A stretch of 64,000 nucleotides of DNA from Paenibacillus montaniterrae (lineage in GTDB: Bacteria > Bacillota > Bacilli > Paenibacillales > Paenibacillaceae), in the NCBI RefSeq assembly GCF_018403185.1, contig NZ_BOSE01000008.1, positions 1 through 64,000 of the forward strand, in the 5' to 3' direction. The notes below the pieces were generated by a model that had not been told where the DNA came from, did not search any database, and saw nothing but the letters and a program-made list of their open reading frames with translations. Positions 51,786 to 60,565 of this stretch are shown here, piece by piece (the stretch's first letter is position 1; each line of letters opens with the position of its first letter). Both the position numbers and the translations under genes were made by a program.

Positions 51786-52754
51786 ATGCATGCAATTGAA
51801 AAGCGAATCGTTGAGCTTAGGCAGTATGAGCCGCAGCTCGTTAAGCCTGACGGCTTTGAAGCATATTGGGAGCAAATAAGACAAGAAGCGCTGGCGGAGA
51901 GCTTTGATGCAATTCGCAAGCCAGCTGCTACACTTATGCAGGGGGTCGCAAGCTATGAGGTTGTGTATGAGGGCTTTGCCGGCACAAGCATTCATGCGAC
52001 GCTGTCCATCCCTGCAAACCGGGCAGACGAACAGCATTATCCATGCTTGATCTCGCTGCCAGGCTACACCAGCGAACGAAGCAACAGCTATCAGCATGCC
52101 CATTGGCTGCTAATGGGCGTAGCGGTCATGTCGATTGATGTACGCGGACAAGGACGCGAGACGGGCAATTCGCTTGGCAGCAGTCACGGGATGACGCGAG
52201 GGTGGATTACAGAAGGGCTGCTGGAGCTGGAGCGCTGCTACTATAAAGCAGTCGCTGTTGATATGCTGCGTGGGCTTCACTGGCTCAAAGCGCAGCCGGA
52301 AATTGACGCTGCGCGAATTGGAGTTATCGGCGCCAGTCAAGGCGGAGGGCTAGCTTCGCTGCTTGCTGCGCAAGACCGTGACATTGCTCTGCTGGTAGCC
52401 GACATCCCCAATATGTGCCATATCGACTACGGAGTGATGCACTCGACTGGATCATTAACCGAGGTCGCAGAGTTTTGCAGAAGAAGCCCTGAGCTGCTCG
52501 ATCAGGTGCTTGGCAATTTAAGCTACTTTGACCTGCTGCATATGGCAGAGCGCATCAAAATGCCTGTGCTGATGAGCGTTGGCTTGAAGGATACTGTATG
52601 CACGCCTGAGCAAATTTTCCCGTTTTTCAAGCAGATCGCCTCACCGCAAAAGCAGCTGGAAATTTACCCGTTCTCCGGTCATGTGGTGGAGCGTGCGCAG
52701 GAGCAAAAGGCGATTTCCTTCGTGCATCAGCATCTAGGGCAAGCAAGCCGCTAA
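51786..52754 (+). CDS. Acetylxylan esterase / cephalosporin-C deacetylase family (AXE1)
   Basis: A 322-residue alpha/beta hydrolase of carbohydrate esterase family 7, cytoplasmic (no signal peptide). Motifs: RGQGRETGNS, nucleophile GASQGGGLA (Ser about residue 184), Asp in SVGLKDTVCTP, and catalytic His in PFSGHVVERA. CE7 enzymes remove acetyl groups from imported xylo-oligosaccharides. AAGGAG precedes the ATG. It is divergent from the kinase of the second sugar system, which supports a role in acetylated xylan use. Confidence 0.9.
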   Translation: MHAIEKRIVELRQYEPQLVKPDGFEAYWEQIRQEALAESFDAIRKPAATLMQGVASYEVVYEGFAGTSIHATLSIPANRADEQHYPCLISLPGYTSERSNSYQHAHWLLMGVAVMSIDVRGQGRETGNSLGSSHGMTRGWITEGLLELERCYYKAVAVDMLRGLHWLKAQPEIDAARIGVIGASQGGGLASLLAAQDRDIALLVADIPNMCHIDYGVMHSTGSLTEVAEFCRRSPELLDQVLGNLSYFDLLHMAERIKMPVLMSVGLKDTVCTPEQIFPFFKQIASPQKQLEIYPFSGHVVERAQEQKAISFVHQHLGQASR

Positions 52755-52768
52755 TGCCTTGCGGCCGC

Positions 52769-52803
52769 AAAAAAATGGCCTTCAGCTGCAAGGCCATTTT
52801 TTT
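52769..52803. terminator. Bidirectional terminator
   Basis: A perfect 14-bp stem (AAAAAAATGGCCTT 52769-52782 with its complement 52790-52803) and a 7-base loop give T-runs in both directions. It serves the esterase gene and the converging VOC gene. Confidence 0.92.
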
Positions 52804-52811
52804 ATCCATTA

Positions 52812-53273
52812 TTACTTACTGGAGATTACTTGATTAAGGAACTTGTCCGCGTCACTATTAAACTTCCAGGCAACACCGAATTTATCAACCAGCATTCCAA
52901 AGCACGATGACCACGGTGTATTGGACAAAGGCATAACAACATGACCGCCGTCGGACAATTGCTCGAAGTATTGCTCCAGCAATTGCTTATCATCATTCAC
53001 TAGGCTGATAAGCACATGATTTCCTTTCACTAGCTCCCCTGTTACTGCCTTCATGGAAGGCAGTACGTCCGACATCATCATTTTTCCACCTGCAAATTCA
53101 ATGGAACACTCCATAATCATATTTAATTCATTTTCCGGCAATGGGTAGTTTGGGTCTTGCGGGAAATCCTTAAATTTAACTTTTTTAACTTCTTTCGCAT
53201 TTAAAGCCTTCGTGTAAAAATCAATCGCTTGCTCTGCAACACCATCAAAATTTAAATATACAATAGCTGGCAT
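52812..53273 (-). CDS. PhnB/YjdN-like VOC-fold protein
   Basis: A 153-residue glyoxalase/bleomycin-resistance-fold protein of the PhnB-like group (AIVYLNFDGVAEQAIDFYTK, GGKMMMSDVLPSM, DGGHVVMPLSNTPWSSCFG, DKFGVAWKFN). Catalytic function is not known for most members. ATG 53273 has AAGGAGG nine bases upstream; the ATG three codons earlier is crowded. It is divergent from the WYL regulator, which may control it. Confidence 0.88.
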   Translation of the reverse strand: MPAIVYLNFDGVAEQAIDFYTKALNAKEVKKVKFKDFPQDPNYPLPENELNMIMECSIEFAGGKMMMSDVLPSMKAVTGELVKGNHVLISLVNDDKQLLEQYFEQLSDGGHVVMPLSNTPWSSCFGMLVDKFGVAWKFNSDADKFLNQVISSK

Positions 53274-53372
53274 AAAGTACAACCTCCTTCTTGGTATATA
53301 TGTAGTATAATGAATAAGAGGTGACAGCTGTATGTCATCGTTTATAAATAAAGTATAAAAGAAGGAGAATCT

Positions 53373-54284
53373 ATGGAGAAGGTTGAGAGATTAATATCCA
53401 TCATTATGATATTGCTGAAAAAGGATGTTGTTTCAACCACAGAATTTGCGCAACTATTTAATGTGTCCAAAAGAACGATACTTCGCGATATGGAAACATT
53501 GAGTTTATCAAACATTCCGATCTATGCAGTCACAGGCGTTCATGGCGGCTACGGTATTATGGATGAATACAAATTTGACAAGCGGCTATTAAGCAGCTCC
53601 GACCTGGAAAATATATTGACTGCGCTTAGCGGCCTGGAGCAAATTCTAATTGATGAGGAGGTTGAAGTGACAATAAGAAAAATAGAAGCAATGGTCAGCC
53701 CATTGTCTCCAAAGGGCTCCATTCAACTGTCATTTTATGATTGGGAAGGCCGGTCTGAAATTCGTCCAGCCTTGAAGATGTGTCAGGAAGCAATATTGGC
53801 GAGACGGCTCATTTCATTTGACTATATTGATAAAAACGGCAACAAAACGAATAGACTGATTGAGCCCTATCAGCTTCATTTTAGCGAAACGAGCTGGTAC
53901 TTGAAAGGTTTCTGTTTGCATCGTATGAAATATAGAACATTTAAATTATCCAGGATCGAGCATCTACAAATCGATGAAAAAACCTTTAACCCTAGAGAGC
54001 AATCGTTAGAGCAAGAACGTGAAGCACAGTATCAACCGGAGCTAGTTGCAGTAAAAGCATTGATTTCACCTGCAATAAAGGATCAGTTCATAGAAAGATA
54101 CGGACGCAAGAGCATAGAAAGCTATAGCTCTGAACAATTGTTAGCCACGATTTATATTCCCCAGAACAGTATTGGCTTTCAATTTTTAGCAAGCTTCGGT
54201 ACAAATCTGCGGGTCATAGAGCCAGCTTCATACGTTGAAGAGTTTCGAGGTTATTTAATTGAAATGGTCGAGAAATATTCGTAA
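53373..54284 (+). CDS. YafY-type HTH/WYL transcriptional regulator
   Basis: A 303-residue regulator. N-terminal winged helix (VVSTTEFAQLFNVSKRTILR, residues 18-60) and a C-terminal WYL domain (about 140-230; ISFDYIDKNGNKTNRLIEPY, QLHFSETSWYLKGFCLHR, TFKLSRIEHL), followed by a WCX-type tail. WYL domains sense small ligands or nucleic-acid products. AGAAGGAG precedes the ATG. It faces the VOC gene across a 99-bp gap, the usual place for a divergent target. Confidence 0.88.
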   Translation: MEKVERLISIIMILLKKDVVSTTEFAQLFNVSKRTILRDMETLSLSNIPIYAVTGVHGGYGIMDEYKFDKRLLSSSDLENILTALSGLEQILIDEEVEVTIRKIEAMVSPLSPKGSIQLSFYDWEGRSEIRPALKMCQEAILARRLISFDYIDKNGNKTNRLIEPYQLHFSETSWYLKGFCLHRMKYRTFKLSRIEHLQIDEKTFNPREQSLEQEREAQYQPELVAVKALISPAIKDQFIERYGRKSIESYSSEQLLATIYIPQNSIGFQFLASFGTNLRVIEPASYVEEFRGYLIEMVEKYS

Positions 54285-54290
54285 ATGTGG

Positions 54291-54317
54291 AACCTTCCGT
54301 AACATACACGGAAGGTT
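54291..54317 (+). terminator. Terminator of the WYL regulator gene
   Basis: A perfect 10-bp stem (AACCTTCCGT 54291-54300 with its complement 54308-54317), 6 bases after the stop, followed by ATTTC. Confidence 0.75.
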
Positions 54318-54648
54318 ATTTCAAATGAACAAATGTCACTTAGTTGATCAGTTCCCCTATGAAATTCAGTTGCCTAACTTGATCAAGCATCATAACACTA
54401 TTTAGTTCAGATATCTTATATTGTTGATAAAACGTTTTCTAAGGCTATAAAAGAGTATTTAACTGCTCACTTATGATGAAATATTGATATTATAAGATTA
54501 AATTCAAAATATGGATGTATATGTGATAAATTAAAAAAGATCATTTGGTGATGTACTTAACTAAAGTAAAGAAAGGAGAAAACTCAATAGAATCATCAAT
54601 TCAGATTGTTTGAACAATACATTATCATTAGAAAAGGAGTATTTTATT
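54318..54648. other. AT-rich leader region
   Basis: No gene seen. It contains a possible promoter (TTGATA 54424-54429, 16 bases, TATAAA 54446-54451). There is also an orphan ribosome-site-like AAAGGAG near 54571 that is not followed by a usable start codon. Base composition drops sharply compared with the flanking genes. Confidence 0.4.
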
Positions 54649-55641
54649 TTGAAAAAAATATTTATCGGGTTATTACTTACACTGTCTGTGTTGTTTAGCA
54701 CTTCATCTACTACATATGCTTCAGATTATATTTTTGAAATAAACTCCAATAATGCTGCAAGAATGCAAGAAGAAAGAATTCAAGAAATATATGAAGAAAG
54801 AGCACGTGTACAAAGTGAAATGAATGAAGGTTACGAAGAAAAATTAGAAGAATTACAGAAAGATTTGGAGTCATTAGGAGTTGAATTCTTAACAGATTCT
54901 GAAGTTAAATCAAAATTAAGAGCCACTGGTCAAATAACTCCTTTTGTAGAAACACCTAAAAGCAATAATATAACTTGGTCTAGTTATAGGAATCCTAATT
55001 GGGTCTTAAACGGTGTTAAATATGAAGTCCAGCATTTGACAGCCGAGTCAAACTCAAAACCTTCGACTCTTACCGATAGCCAAACAATTTCGTTACAATC
55101 CTCCAGTTCTTGGAAAGTCGGGTTACAGAATTTTGTTCTTACTGCAGCAAAAGAAGGAGTATCGACAATAAATACTGGTGTTGGTATAGCTTTAACTGTA
55201 TATGATGCAGTTAAGAGTTTTATTAGTGATTCTAATTTTACTAAATCAACAACTGTGAGTAATGTTAAAGCAAGTTACACTACTTCTTTTTATGAAACTA
55301 TTGATTTCATGTATGTAAAAAAAGTAGGGCAGCAAGATAAAGATCAAGTTTTATCTTTTGTAACAAATTCAATGACAGGTAAAACGTCTTGGGTTGTTCC
55401 TAAATTCTCATACAATAAATATAATGGGGCAACAGAGAGCGTTGAGCATGTAACGGGAACTCGTTCCTTTGACTATAAAGCAACTGGACATCGAAACGGT
55501 TCATTTGCTGTTCATGCTTACGTTGATCCAATGTTTGGCTCTCATTCTATGGTCACTAGGGTACAAATAACCGGCATTGAAGACCAAACAGTGCAAACAA
55601 TTATACCTAGGCAGTACAAAGTACCAGGGTATGTAAAGTAG
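54649..55641 (+). CDS. Secreted protein of unknown function
   Basis: A 330-residue protein with a clear signal peptide (KKIFIGLLLTLSVLFSTSST, cut after TYA), then a Glu/Arg-rich coiled-coil-like stretch (residues 35-75; RMQEERIQEIYEERARVQSE). The rest is a Ser/Thr- and aromatic-rich, probably beta-rich domain with one Gly-rich amphipathic segment (VGIALTVYDAVKSFI). No family is recognised; a pore-forming or adhesin-like role cannot be excluded or supported. The start is a TTG (54649) with AAAGGAG nine bases before; the ATG at 54610 has none. AT-rich codon use differs from surrounding genes, suggesting transfer. Confidence 0.7.
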   Translation: MKKIFIGLLLTLSVLFSTSSTTYASDYIFEINSNNAARMQEERIQEIYEERARVQSEMNEGYEEKLEELQKDLESLGVEFLTDSEVKSKLRATGQITPFVETPKSNNITWSSYRNPNWVLNGVKYEVQHLTAESNSKPSTLTDSQTISLQSSSSWKVGLQNFVLTAAKEGVSTINTGVGIALTVYDAVKSFISDSNFTKSTTVSNVKASYTTSFYETIDFMYVKKVGQQDKDQVLSFVTNSMTGKTSWVVPKFSYNKYNGATESVEHVTGTRSFDYKATGHRNGSFAVHAYVDPMFGSHSMVTRVQITGIEDQTVQTIIPRQYKVPGYVK

Positions 55642-55710
55642 TAAAAATAGATTATGGAGGTTACAATATGTGTGTTGTAACCTCATATTGTTCTTTAAGG
55701 AGAGAGTAAA

Positions 55711-56250
55711 ATGAAAATGAAAATAATAACTACTATAGCCCTTATTATAGTCATCACTGCAATATTTTTATTTAATTACTCTTTTCCTAAGGAGATTAAT
55801 ATTGTAAAAACGGCTATTGCATTTGTTGAATATGATGAACATCCACCGATTCTAACAAAGGTTCATGTGGCAGGAACTATGTATCGACCAGTTTTTAAGC
55901 AACATCGATTTGAGGGTAAAATAACCATTGATAGACATGATTTCACTCTGACAGAACAGAACATAGCTCTCCCGATACTGAATCGCGAAAATGGAGTAAA
56001 TTACAGTCAGTTAGTATACTTCCGTGACACAAAACCATTTGATCCAGTTGCTATCGCTTCGATTTATTATGATGATAACTTTGAACAGTTTACAATAGTC
56101 ACAAGAGAGGAATGGATTGAAAAAACACCACAGTCCCTATACTATATTGTGAGCGGACAATCATATAGTGAAGCTTTTGAATCTCAAAAAGTACTAAGCG
56201 ATAGACTAGGTGATGATAGTTTTGTAGCTCCTCAAAATAGCCTGAAGTAG
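55711..56250 (+). CDS. Membrane-anchored protein of unknown function
   Basis: A 179-residue protein with a short basic N-terminus and one helix (IITTIALIIVITAIFLFNYS), the rest probably outside the cell. No known domain is recognised. AAGGAG precedes the ATG; it follows the secreted-protein gene by 69 bases and shares its AT-rich composition, so they may be an operon. A very long palindrome lies just after it. Confidence 0.65.
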   Translation: MKMKIITTIALIIVITAIFLFNYSFPKEINIVKTAIAFVEYDEHPPILTKVHVAGTMYRPVFKQHRFEGKITIDRHDFTLTEQNIALPILNRENGVNYSQLVYFRDTKPFDPVAIASIYYDDNFEQFTIVTREEWIEKTPQSLYYIVSGQSYSEAFESQKVLSDRLGDDSFVAPQNSLK

Positions 56251-56274
56251 TGAAGGTTATCAAGATACGTCCTA

Positions 56275-56333
56275 TTATGACAAAGCAATACCCCTCACAA
56301 TTAGAATCTGTGAGGGGTATTGCTTTGTCATAA
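56275..56333. terminator. 25-bp perfect palindrome, likely bidirectional terminator
   Basis: Arms 56275-56299 and 56309-56333 are exactly complementary over 25 bases, with a 9-base loop. There is no long T-run on the plus strand, but the stem is unusually strong and follows the gene by 24 bases. Confidence 0.7.
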
Positions 56334-56584
56334 GGTAGTTATTAAATGCTCGTCCCAAATATCTTATAAATATGCAAGTTTTTTGGAATAACAGGTTTAT
56401 GATTACAAAAAAACCTTTACAATAGATAAAGAGAAGTACCCTTAATCCATTGATACGTGTCATTCAAAGGGAATATGATGCCCTGTTCATTCATTTTGCA
56501 AATGGATTTCTTTTGGTTTATTCATTCCTAATGATATGGATCAATTTTGTAGGGGTAAATCCAGCACTGAGGAGGTGTGTGACT

Positions 56585-57262
56585 ATGTGGAGACGAAAAT
56601 TAATAATATACTCTGCCTTCTTTATTGGATCATTAATATTTTTGGCTATAGACCATCGAGGTGTGTCTACCGGTGATTATTTGTTTAGAGCGTTGGGGTT
56701 ATCTCCCTGGAGTGACGGACGCAATAATCAAGGTTTGCATTACTCTGTAGTTATCGGGATTGTGCTGTTACTCATTAGTGGACAGCTGCTTATTCATCAT
56801 CTCCGCACCAAATATGATCGAGTGGGCTTGAAGGTTGTTGTTTTTAGCGTCATCTTCTTTCTTTTGTTTCCAGTAGCGTCTCGCTGGCTGTTCGTCGTTG
56901 GCAATTTGAATAGCTCAGGATTATCTGCTTTGGATTATTCAAGCAAAGATTACAATTGCAGCTTTCGCTACAATGAGGATGAAGCACTTTATGTTTGCAC
57001 GATTAAGCTTTTTAATTATGGAAAGCAACAAGAGACGGTCGAAATTAAGCCGTATTTTGATGATCCTCATAGCGCGAGAATCGCAGAGGCTTCACCAAAA
57101 ATCGAGTATAAAACGATCGTTATACCGCCACGATCTGACTCAACCTATACACTTTTTTTCGACGGCCTGCTTGACCATGAAGCAAAAGGTGGCGGCTTTA
57201 CAAGTTTAGGAGGAGTCGTTTTAAAGCAAGATGACATCGAGAAAGTATTCATTTGGAAGTAG
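56585..57262 (+). CDS. Membrane protein of unknown function
   Basis: A 225-residue protein with three predicted helices (LIIYSAFFIGSLIFLAI, YSVVIGIVLLLISGQLLI, VVVFSVIFFLLFPVASRWLF) and a C-terminal external beta-rich domain (from about residue 115; CSFRYNEDEALYVCTIKLFN, with two Cys that could form a disulfide). No family is recognised. The start is ATG 56585, because GAGGAGGTG stands before it; the frame is open upstream without a ribosome site. Confidence 0.7.
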   Translation: MWRRKLIIYSAFFIGSLIFLAIDHRGVSTGDYLFRALGLSPWSDGRNNQGLHYSVVIGIVLLLISGQLLIHHLRTKYDRVGLKVVVFSVIFFLLFPVASRWLFVVGNLNSSGLSALDYSSKDYNCSFRYNEDEALYVCTIKLFNYGKQQETVEIKPYFDDPHSARIAEASPKIEYKTIVIPPRSDSTYTLFFDGLLDHEAKGGGFTSLGGVVLKQDDIEKVFIWK

Positions 57263-57290
57263 CTCCGCGCTTATTTGTCGTAAAGCCGAG

Positions 57291-57345
57291 TTAAGCCGCC
57301 ATCAGCAGCTATATCTGCATACACAGCCTGCTGATGGCGGCTTAA
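57291..57345. terminator. Terminator between converging genes
   Basis: A perfect 18-bp stem (TTAAGCCGCCATCAGCAG 57291-57308 with its complement 57328-57345) and a 19-base loop, between the membrane-protein stop and the SDR stop. Confidence 0.8.
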
Positions 57346-57369
57346 TTCACATTCGCTCACTTTCGTAAA

Positions 57370-58272
57370 TTATGTTTCCGTCATCGTACCGCCGTTTACA
57401 TGAAGCACTTGCCCTGACACGTAAGAGGAATCGTCAGAGGCTAAGTAAATGTAGGTTGGAGCGAGCTCAAATGGCTGGCCAGCTCGCTTCATCGGCGTAT
57501 CCAAGCCAAACGTTTTGACATAATCTGCCGAATAGCTGGAGACGATAAGCGGGGTCCATATCGGACCTGGAGCTACCGCATTGACGCGGATGCCCTGCTC
57601 AGCAAGCTGTAACGACAAGGAACGAGTGAACGACACAATAGCCCCTTTGGTCGAGGAATAATCAACAAGCAGCGGTTCGCCAGCGTAAGCGGTAACTGAG
57701 GCCGTGCTAATAATTGTGCTTCCCTTCTTCATATGTGGCAGAGCAGCCTGCGTCATATAGAAAAAGGACAGGATATTCGTTCGGTAGGTTTGCTCCAGCT
57801 GCTCATCGGATATATCCATAATGCTTGTTTGCGGGTATTGCACCCCGTGGTTCAAAATAAGCACATCGAGCTTGCCAAAGCTCTCTAATGTTTTTTGCAC
57901 GACCTGATGGGAAAAGCTGCGCTGCCTTAAATCGCCTGCGATCAGCAGGCAGTGGCTGCCATATGCCTCCACCATTTGCTTAGTATTTTCCGCATCGATT
58001 TGTTCGTGCGGCATATACGTAATGACCATATTGGCGCCTTCCTTGGCAAAGCCTATCGCAACCGCTCTGCCTATGCCGCTGTCGCCACCTGTAATGATCG
58101 CCACCTTGCCCTTCAGCTTGCCGCTTCCAACATATTCGGGATTGTCTGAAATCGGCACTGGCACCATCAAATATTCCAGGCCAGGCTGAACCTCCTGATG
58201 CTGAGGAGGAAATGTAATTGGCCTTTGCTTGCATTCTGTTTCGAATCCGTAATAGGGATATTCAGGAATCAT
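57370..58272 (-). CDS. Short-chain dehydrogenase, YhdF/YdaD-like
   Basis: A 300-residue cytoplasmic SDR with the long N-terminal lead (QRPITFPPQHQEVQPGLEYL) seen in general-stress SDRs. Rossmann motif AIITGGDSGIGRAVAIGFA, NHGVQ (usual NNAG), catalytic Ser in IISTASVTAY and YSSTKGAIV with Tyr and Lys, and NGGTMTET at the end. The substrate is unknown. AAAGGAG precedes both ATG 58272 and the GTG just before it; either could be the start. Confidence 0.88.
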   Translation of the reverse strand: MIPEYPYYGFETECKQRPITFPPQHQEVQPGLEYLMVPVPISDNPEYVGSGKLKGKVAIITGGDSGIGRAVAIGFAKEGANMVITYMPHEQIDAENTKQMVEAYGSHCLLIAGDLRQRSFSHQVVQKTLESFGKLDVLILNHGVQYPQTSIMDISDEQLEQTYRTNILSFFYMTQAALPHMKKGSTIISTASVTAYAGEPLLVDYSSTKGAIVSFTRSLSLQLAEQGIRVNAVAPGPIWTPLIVSSYSADYVKTFGLDTPMKRAGQPFELAPTYIYLASDDSSYVSGQVLHVNGGTMTET

Positions 58273-58433
58273 CACATGCTGTCTCCTTTACGTTGGTTCT
58301 CTATGCAGGATATTCGCCCAACTTGAATTGGTGACAAAATACAAGCTTCTGTTCTGTAATGCCGCGATGTCCGGTGGCCTGCTGTTGTATAATAAACTTG
58401 CATTTAATCATCCAAGAGGAGTTGTCATGCTCT

Positions 58434-58934
58434 ATGCTGACCAGCATTCCCGATCATTTAGCTGAGAATATGAATATTTTATTTGTTGGCTTTAACCCTA
58501 GTCTGCGCTCAGGTGAGACGGGGCATCACTATGCCAATCCGCACAACCGCTTCTGGAAAATCCTTCACGAAGCCGGCTTGACCGAGCGTCGATATAATGC
58601 TGCTGAGGGTAGCAAGCTGCTCGCAGACTATGGGTATGGCTTTACGAATATTGTGGCCCGCCCTACGCGTACGGCCGCCGAAATTACAAAGGAGGAGTAC
58701 CGTGAAGGTGCGGCTCTTCTTAAGGAGAAGCTGAAACGCTATCGGCCGAAGGTCGTCTGCTATGTTGGCAAAGGCGTCTATGAGCAGCTGTCGGATCAAC
58801 GCGATATTCCGTGGGGCAAGCAGGAGCAGTCGATCGTGCCGGGTGTGATCGACTTTGTTGCTCCATCCTCAAGCGGTCTCGTACGCATGCCGCTGCAAGA
58901 AATAATCGAGATCTATCGGCAAATCCCGATCTAG
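58434..58934 (+). CDS. mug: G/U mismatch-specific uracil-DNA glycosylase, Mug/TDG family
   Basis: A 166-residue base-excision repair enzyme that removes uracil or related bases from mismatches with guanine. The active-site segment FVGFNPSLRSGETGHHYANP followed by HNRFWK is diagnostic, and the C-terminal motif SSSGLVRMPLQEI matches the DNA-insertion loop region. The Mug length is about 165-170. In-frame ATG 58434 is used, although GAGGAG is a little far upstream. Confidence 0.9.
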   Translation: MLTSIPDHLAENMNILFVGFNPSLRSGETGHHYANPHNRFWKILHEAGLTERRYNAAEGSKLLADYGYGFTNIVARPTRTAAEITKEEYREGAALLKEKLKRYRPKVVCYVGKGVYEQLSDQRDIPWGKQEQSIVPGVIDFVAPSSSGLVRMPLQEIIEIYRQIPI

Positions 58935-58964
58935 GACATGCTTGAAAGCTCCGAATGCCGGTTG

Positions 58965-59711
58965 CTAAGAAACCAGACGCATTTCCATCCCCTGATATGC
59001 TCCATAAGGGACATTGCTTCCAGTAAAGCTCCCAATGCGCTGAGGAGAAACTGCCATCACAATCATGTAAGCTTCTTCCTCGGTTCTGCCTGCCAATTGC
59101 AGCAGCCGTTCAATATCGCCCAGTACATAGGCCTCCACCATTTCGTCTATGTCAGCGGCCTGGCTGTCGGCAGGATGCTCGATATCCCACTGCCAATCGT
59201 CTACTCCAGCCGATCTGGCTGGCTCAAGCGCCCGCCGCGCCCGGTGCAGCAGCGACTTGACCGCACCCTCTGTCGTATCCAAATAAGCTGCGCACTCCGC
59301 TGCAGAGTAGTCAAATACGTCCCGCATTAGCAATACGATGCGCTGCAGCGGTGATAAATCGCGCATTAGCACATGAAATGCAGCAGCCATCCGTTCCTTG
59401 CTTTTATCTTCCTCGTCCTGAAGCTGCCGCTCGCAGTGCTTAGATTGCTGCTGCATAATTTCCCGATACAGCGTGGACCGTCGCAGGCTGTCTATCCAAC
59501 TGTTTTTGGCTATCCGCAGCAGCAGCGCCTCCGGATTGGCATGATCGCCGCGCCGCTGCCTTCTGGCCTCTGCCTTCAGCATTGTCTCCTGCAATAGATC
59601 CTCCGCATCCTGCTCTGAGCGCGTAAGCGACAAACAATAGCGGTACAAACGAGCTCGCAGCTCAGGCTCAAATATGCTGTCAGACGTTTTTGCCGTTTGC
59701 TTTACTTTCAT
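58965..59711 (-). CDS. ECF-type RNA polymerase sigma factor with C-terminal extension
   Basis: A 248-residue sigma factor. Region 2 (LYRYCLSLTRSEQDAEDLLQ, then ETMLKA) and region 4 (LSPLQRIVLLMRDVFDYSAA, CAAYLDTTEGAVKSLLHRAR) are clear. About 80 further residues (VDDWQWDIEHPADSQAADID and onward) form an extension not recognised as a SnoaL domain. No anti-sigma gene adjoins it. It is divergent from clpP, across a region with a perfect inverted repeat, and may act on that promoter. Confidence 0.85.
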   Translation of the reverse strand: MKVKQTAKTSDSIFEPELRARLYRYCLSLTRSEQDAEDLLQETMLKAEARRQRRGDHANPEALLLRIAKNSWIDSLRRSTLYREIMQQQSKHCERQLQDEEDKSKERMAAAFHVLMRDLSPLQRIVLLMRDVFDYSAAECAAYLDTTEGAVKSLLHRARRALEPARSAGVDDWQWDIEHPADSQAADIDEMVEAYVLGDIERLLQLAGRTEEEAYMIVMAVSPQRIGSFTGSNVPYGAYQGMEMRLVS

Positions 59712-59771
59712 GATCTTCCACTCCTTTCACAGACAGAGATAGGTATATGAGGTAAACGAATGAACCTTGCC

Positions 59772-59800
59772 AAAAGATACGCAAATTGGGCGTATCTTTT
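59772..59800. promoter_or_regulatory. 11-bp inverted repeat in the sigma-factor/clpP gap
   Basis: AAAAGATACGC (59772-59782) and its exact complement (59790-59800) are followed on the plus strand by ACAATTTTTAATT. It lies 54 bases before the clpP start. It could be a terminator-like leader, an operator, or the end of an upstream transcript. Confidence 0.5.
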
Positions 59801-59853
59801 ACAATTTTTAATTCGATTACATATTGAAAACTTCACTATGGAGGCGATTTTCT

Positions 59854-60438
59854 ATGAATGTTGTACCTTATGTTGTGGAACAAACCGGGCGCGGAGAGCG
59901 CATGTATGACATCTATTCCCGACTTCTGAAAGACCGCATCATTTTCGTCGGTGCGGCAATCGACGACACGCTAGCCAACAGCATCGTTGCCCAGCTGCTG
60001 TTCTTGCAAGCCGAGGACCCTGAAAAGGATATCCACATGTACATCAACAGCCCAGGAGGCTCGACCTCTGCTGGCTTTGCCATCTTCGATACGATGCAGC
60101 ACATCAAGCCGCAAGTCGTTACCATTTGCACAGGCTTTGCCGCTTCCTTCGCTTCTCTGCTGCTGCTTGCTGGCGCCAAAGGCAAACGGTTTGCGCTGCC
60201 AAATAGCGAAATTATGATCCATCAGCCGCATGGCGGCGCTCAAGGCCAAGCCAGCGATATTGCGATCAGCGCCAGACGCATTCTGCAAATTAGAGAGAAG
60301 ATCGTGCAAATTTCGGCCGAGCGAACCGGACAGCCAGCTGACAAAATCGAAAAGGATATGGACCGCGACTACTTTATGTCAGCCGAAGAAGCGCTCGCTT
60401 ATGGCATCATCGACAAGGTAATCACAATGGTGCCTTAA
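59854..60438 (+). CDS. clpP: ClpP-family serine protease
   Basis: A 194-residue proteolytic subunit of the Clp protease. Catalytic Ser in CTGFAASFASLLLLAGAKGK (usual GMAASMG), His in SEIMIHQPHGG, and Asp in KDMDRDYFM; processing or axial residues at the N-terminus (NVVPYVVEQTGRGERMYDIY) are normal. The Met-to-Phe and Gly-to-Ala changes next to the Ser suggest a paralogue rather than the housekeeping copy. ATG 59854 follows GGAGGCG. No ClpX or other ATPase is adjacent. Confidence 0.93.
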   Translation: MNVVPYVVEQTGRGERMYDIYSRLLKDRIIFVGAAIDDTLANSIVAQLLFLQAEDPEKDIHMYINSPGGSTSAGFAIFDTMQHIKPQVVTICTGFAASFASLLLLAGAKGKRFALPNSEIMIHQPHGGAQGQASDIAISARRILQIREKIVQISAERTGQPADKIEKDMDRDYFMSAEEALAYGIIDKVITMVP

Positions 60439-60565
60439 TTTTAATTAACTTGCTTTTTTAACAGGGAGACTTTATGTTCATTTTACATGACATCGATCAG
60501 GAGATAAAATGGTTTTAGCGACATTCTAGCGCGTATTTAACCATGCTGACAGGAGGTATTCGACG

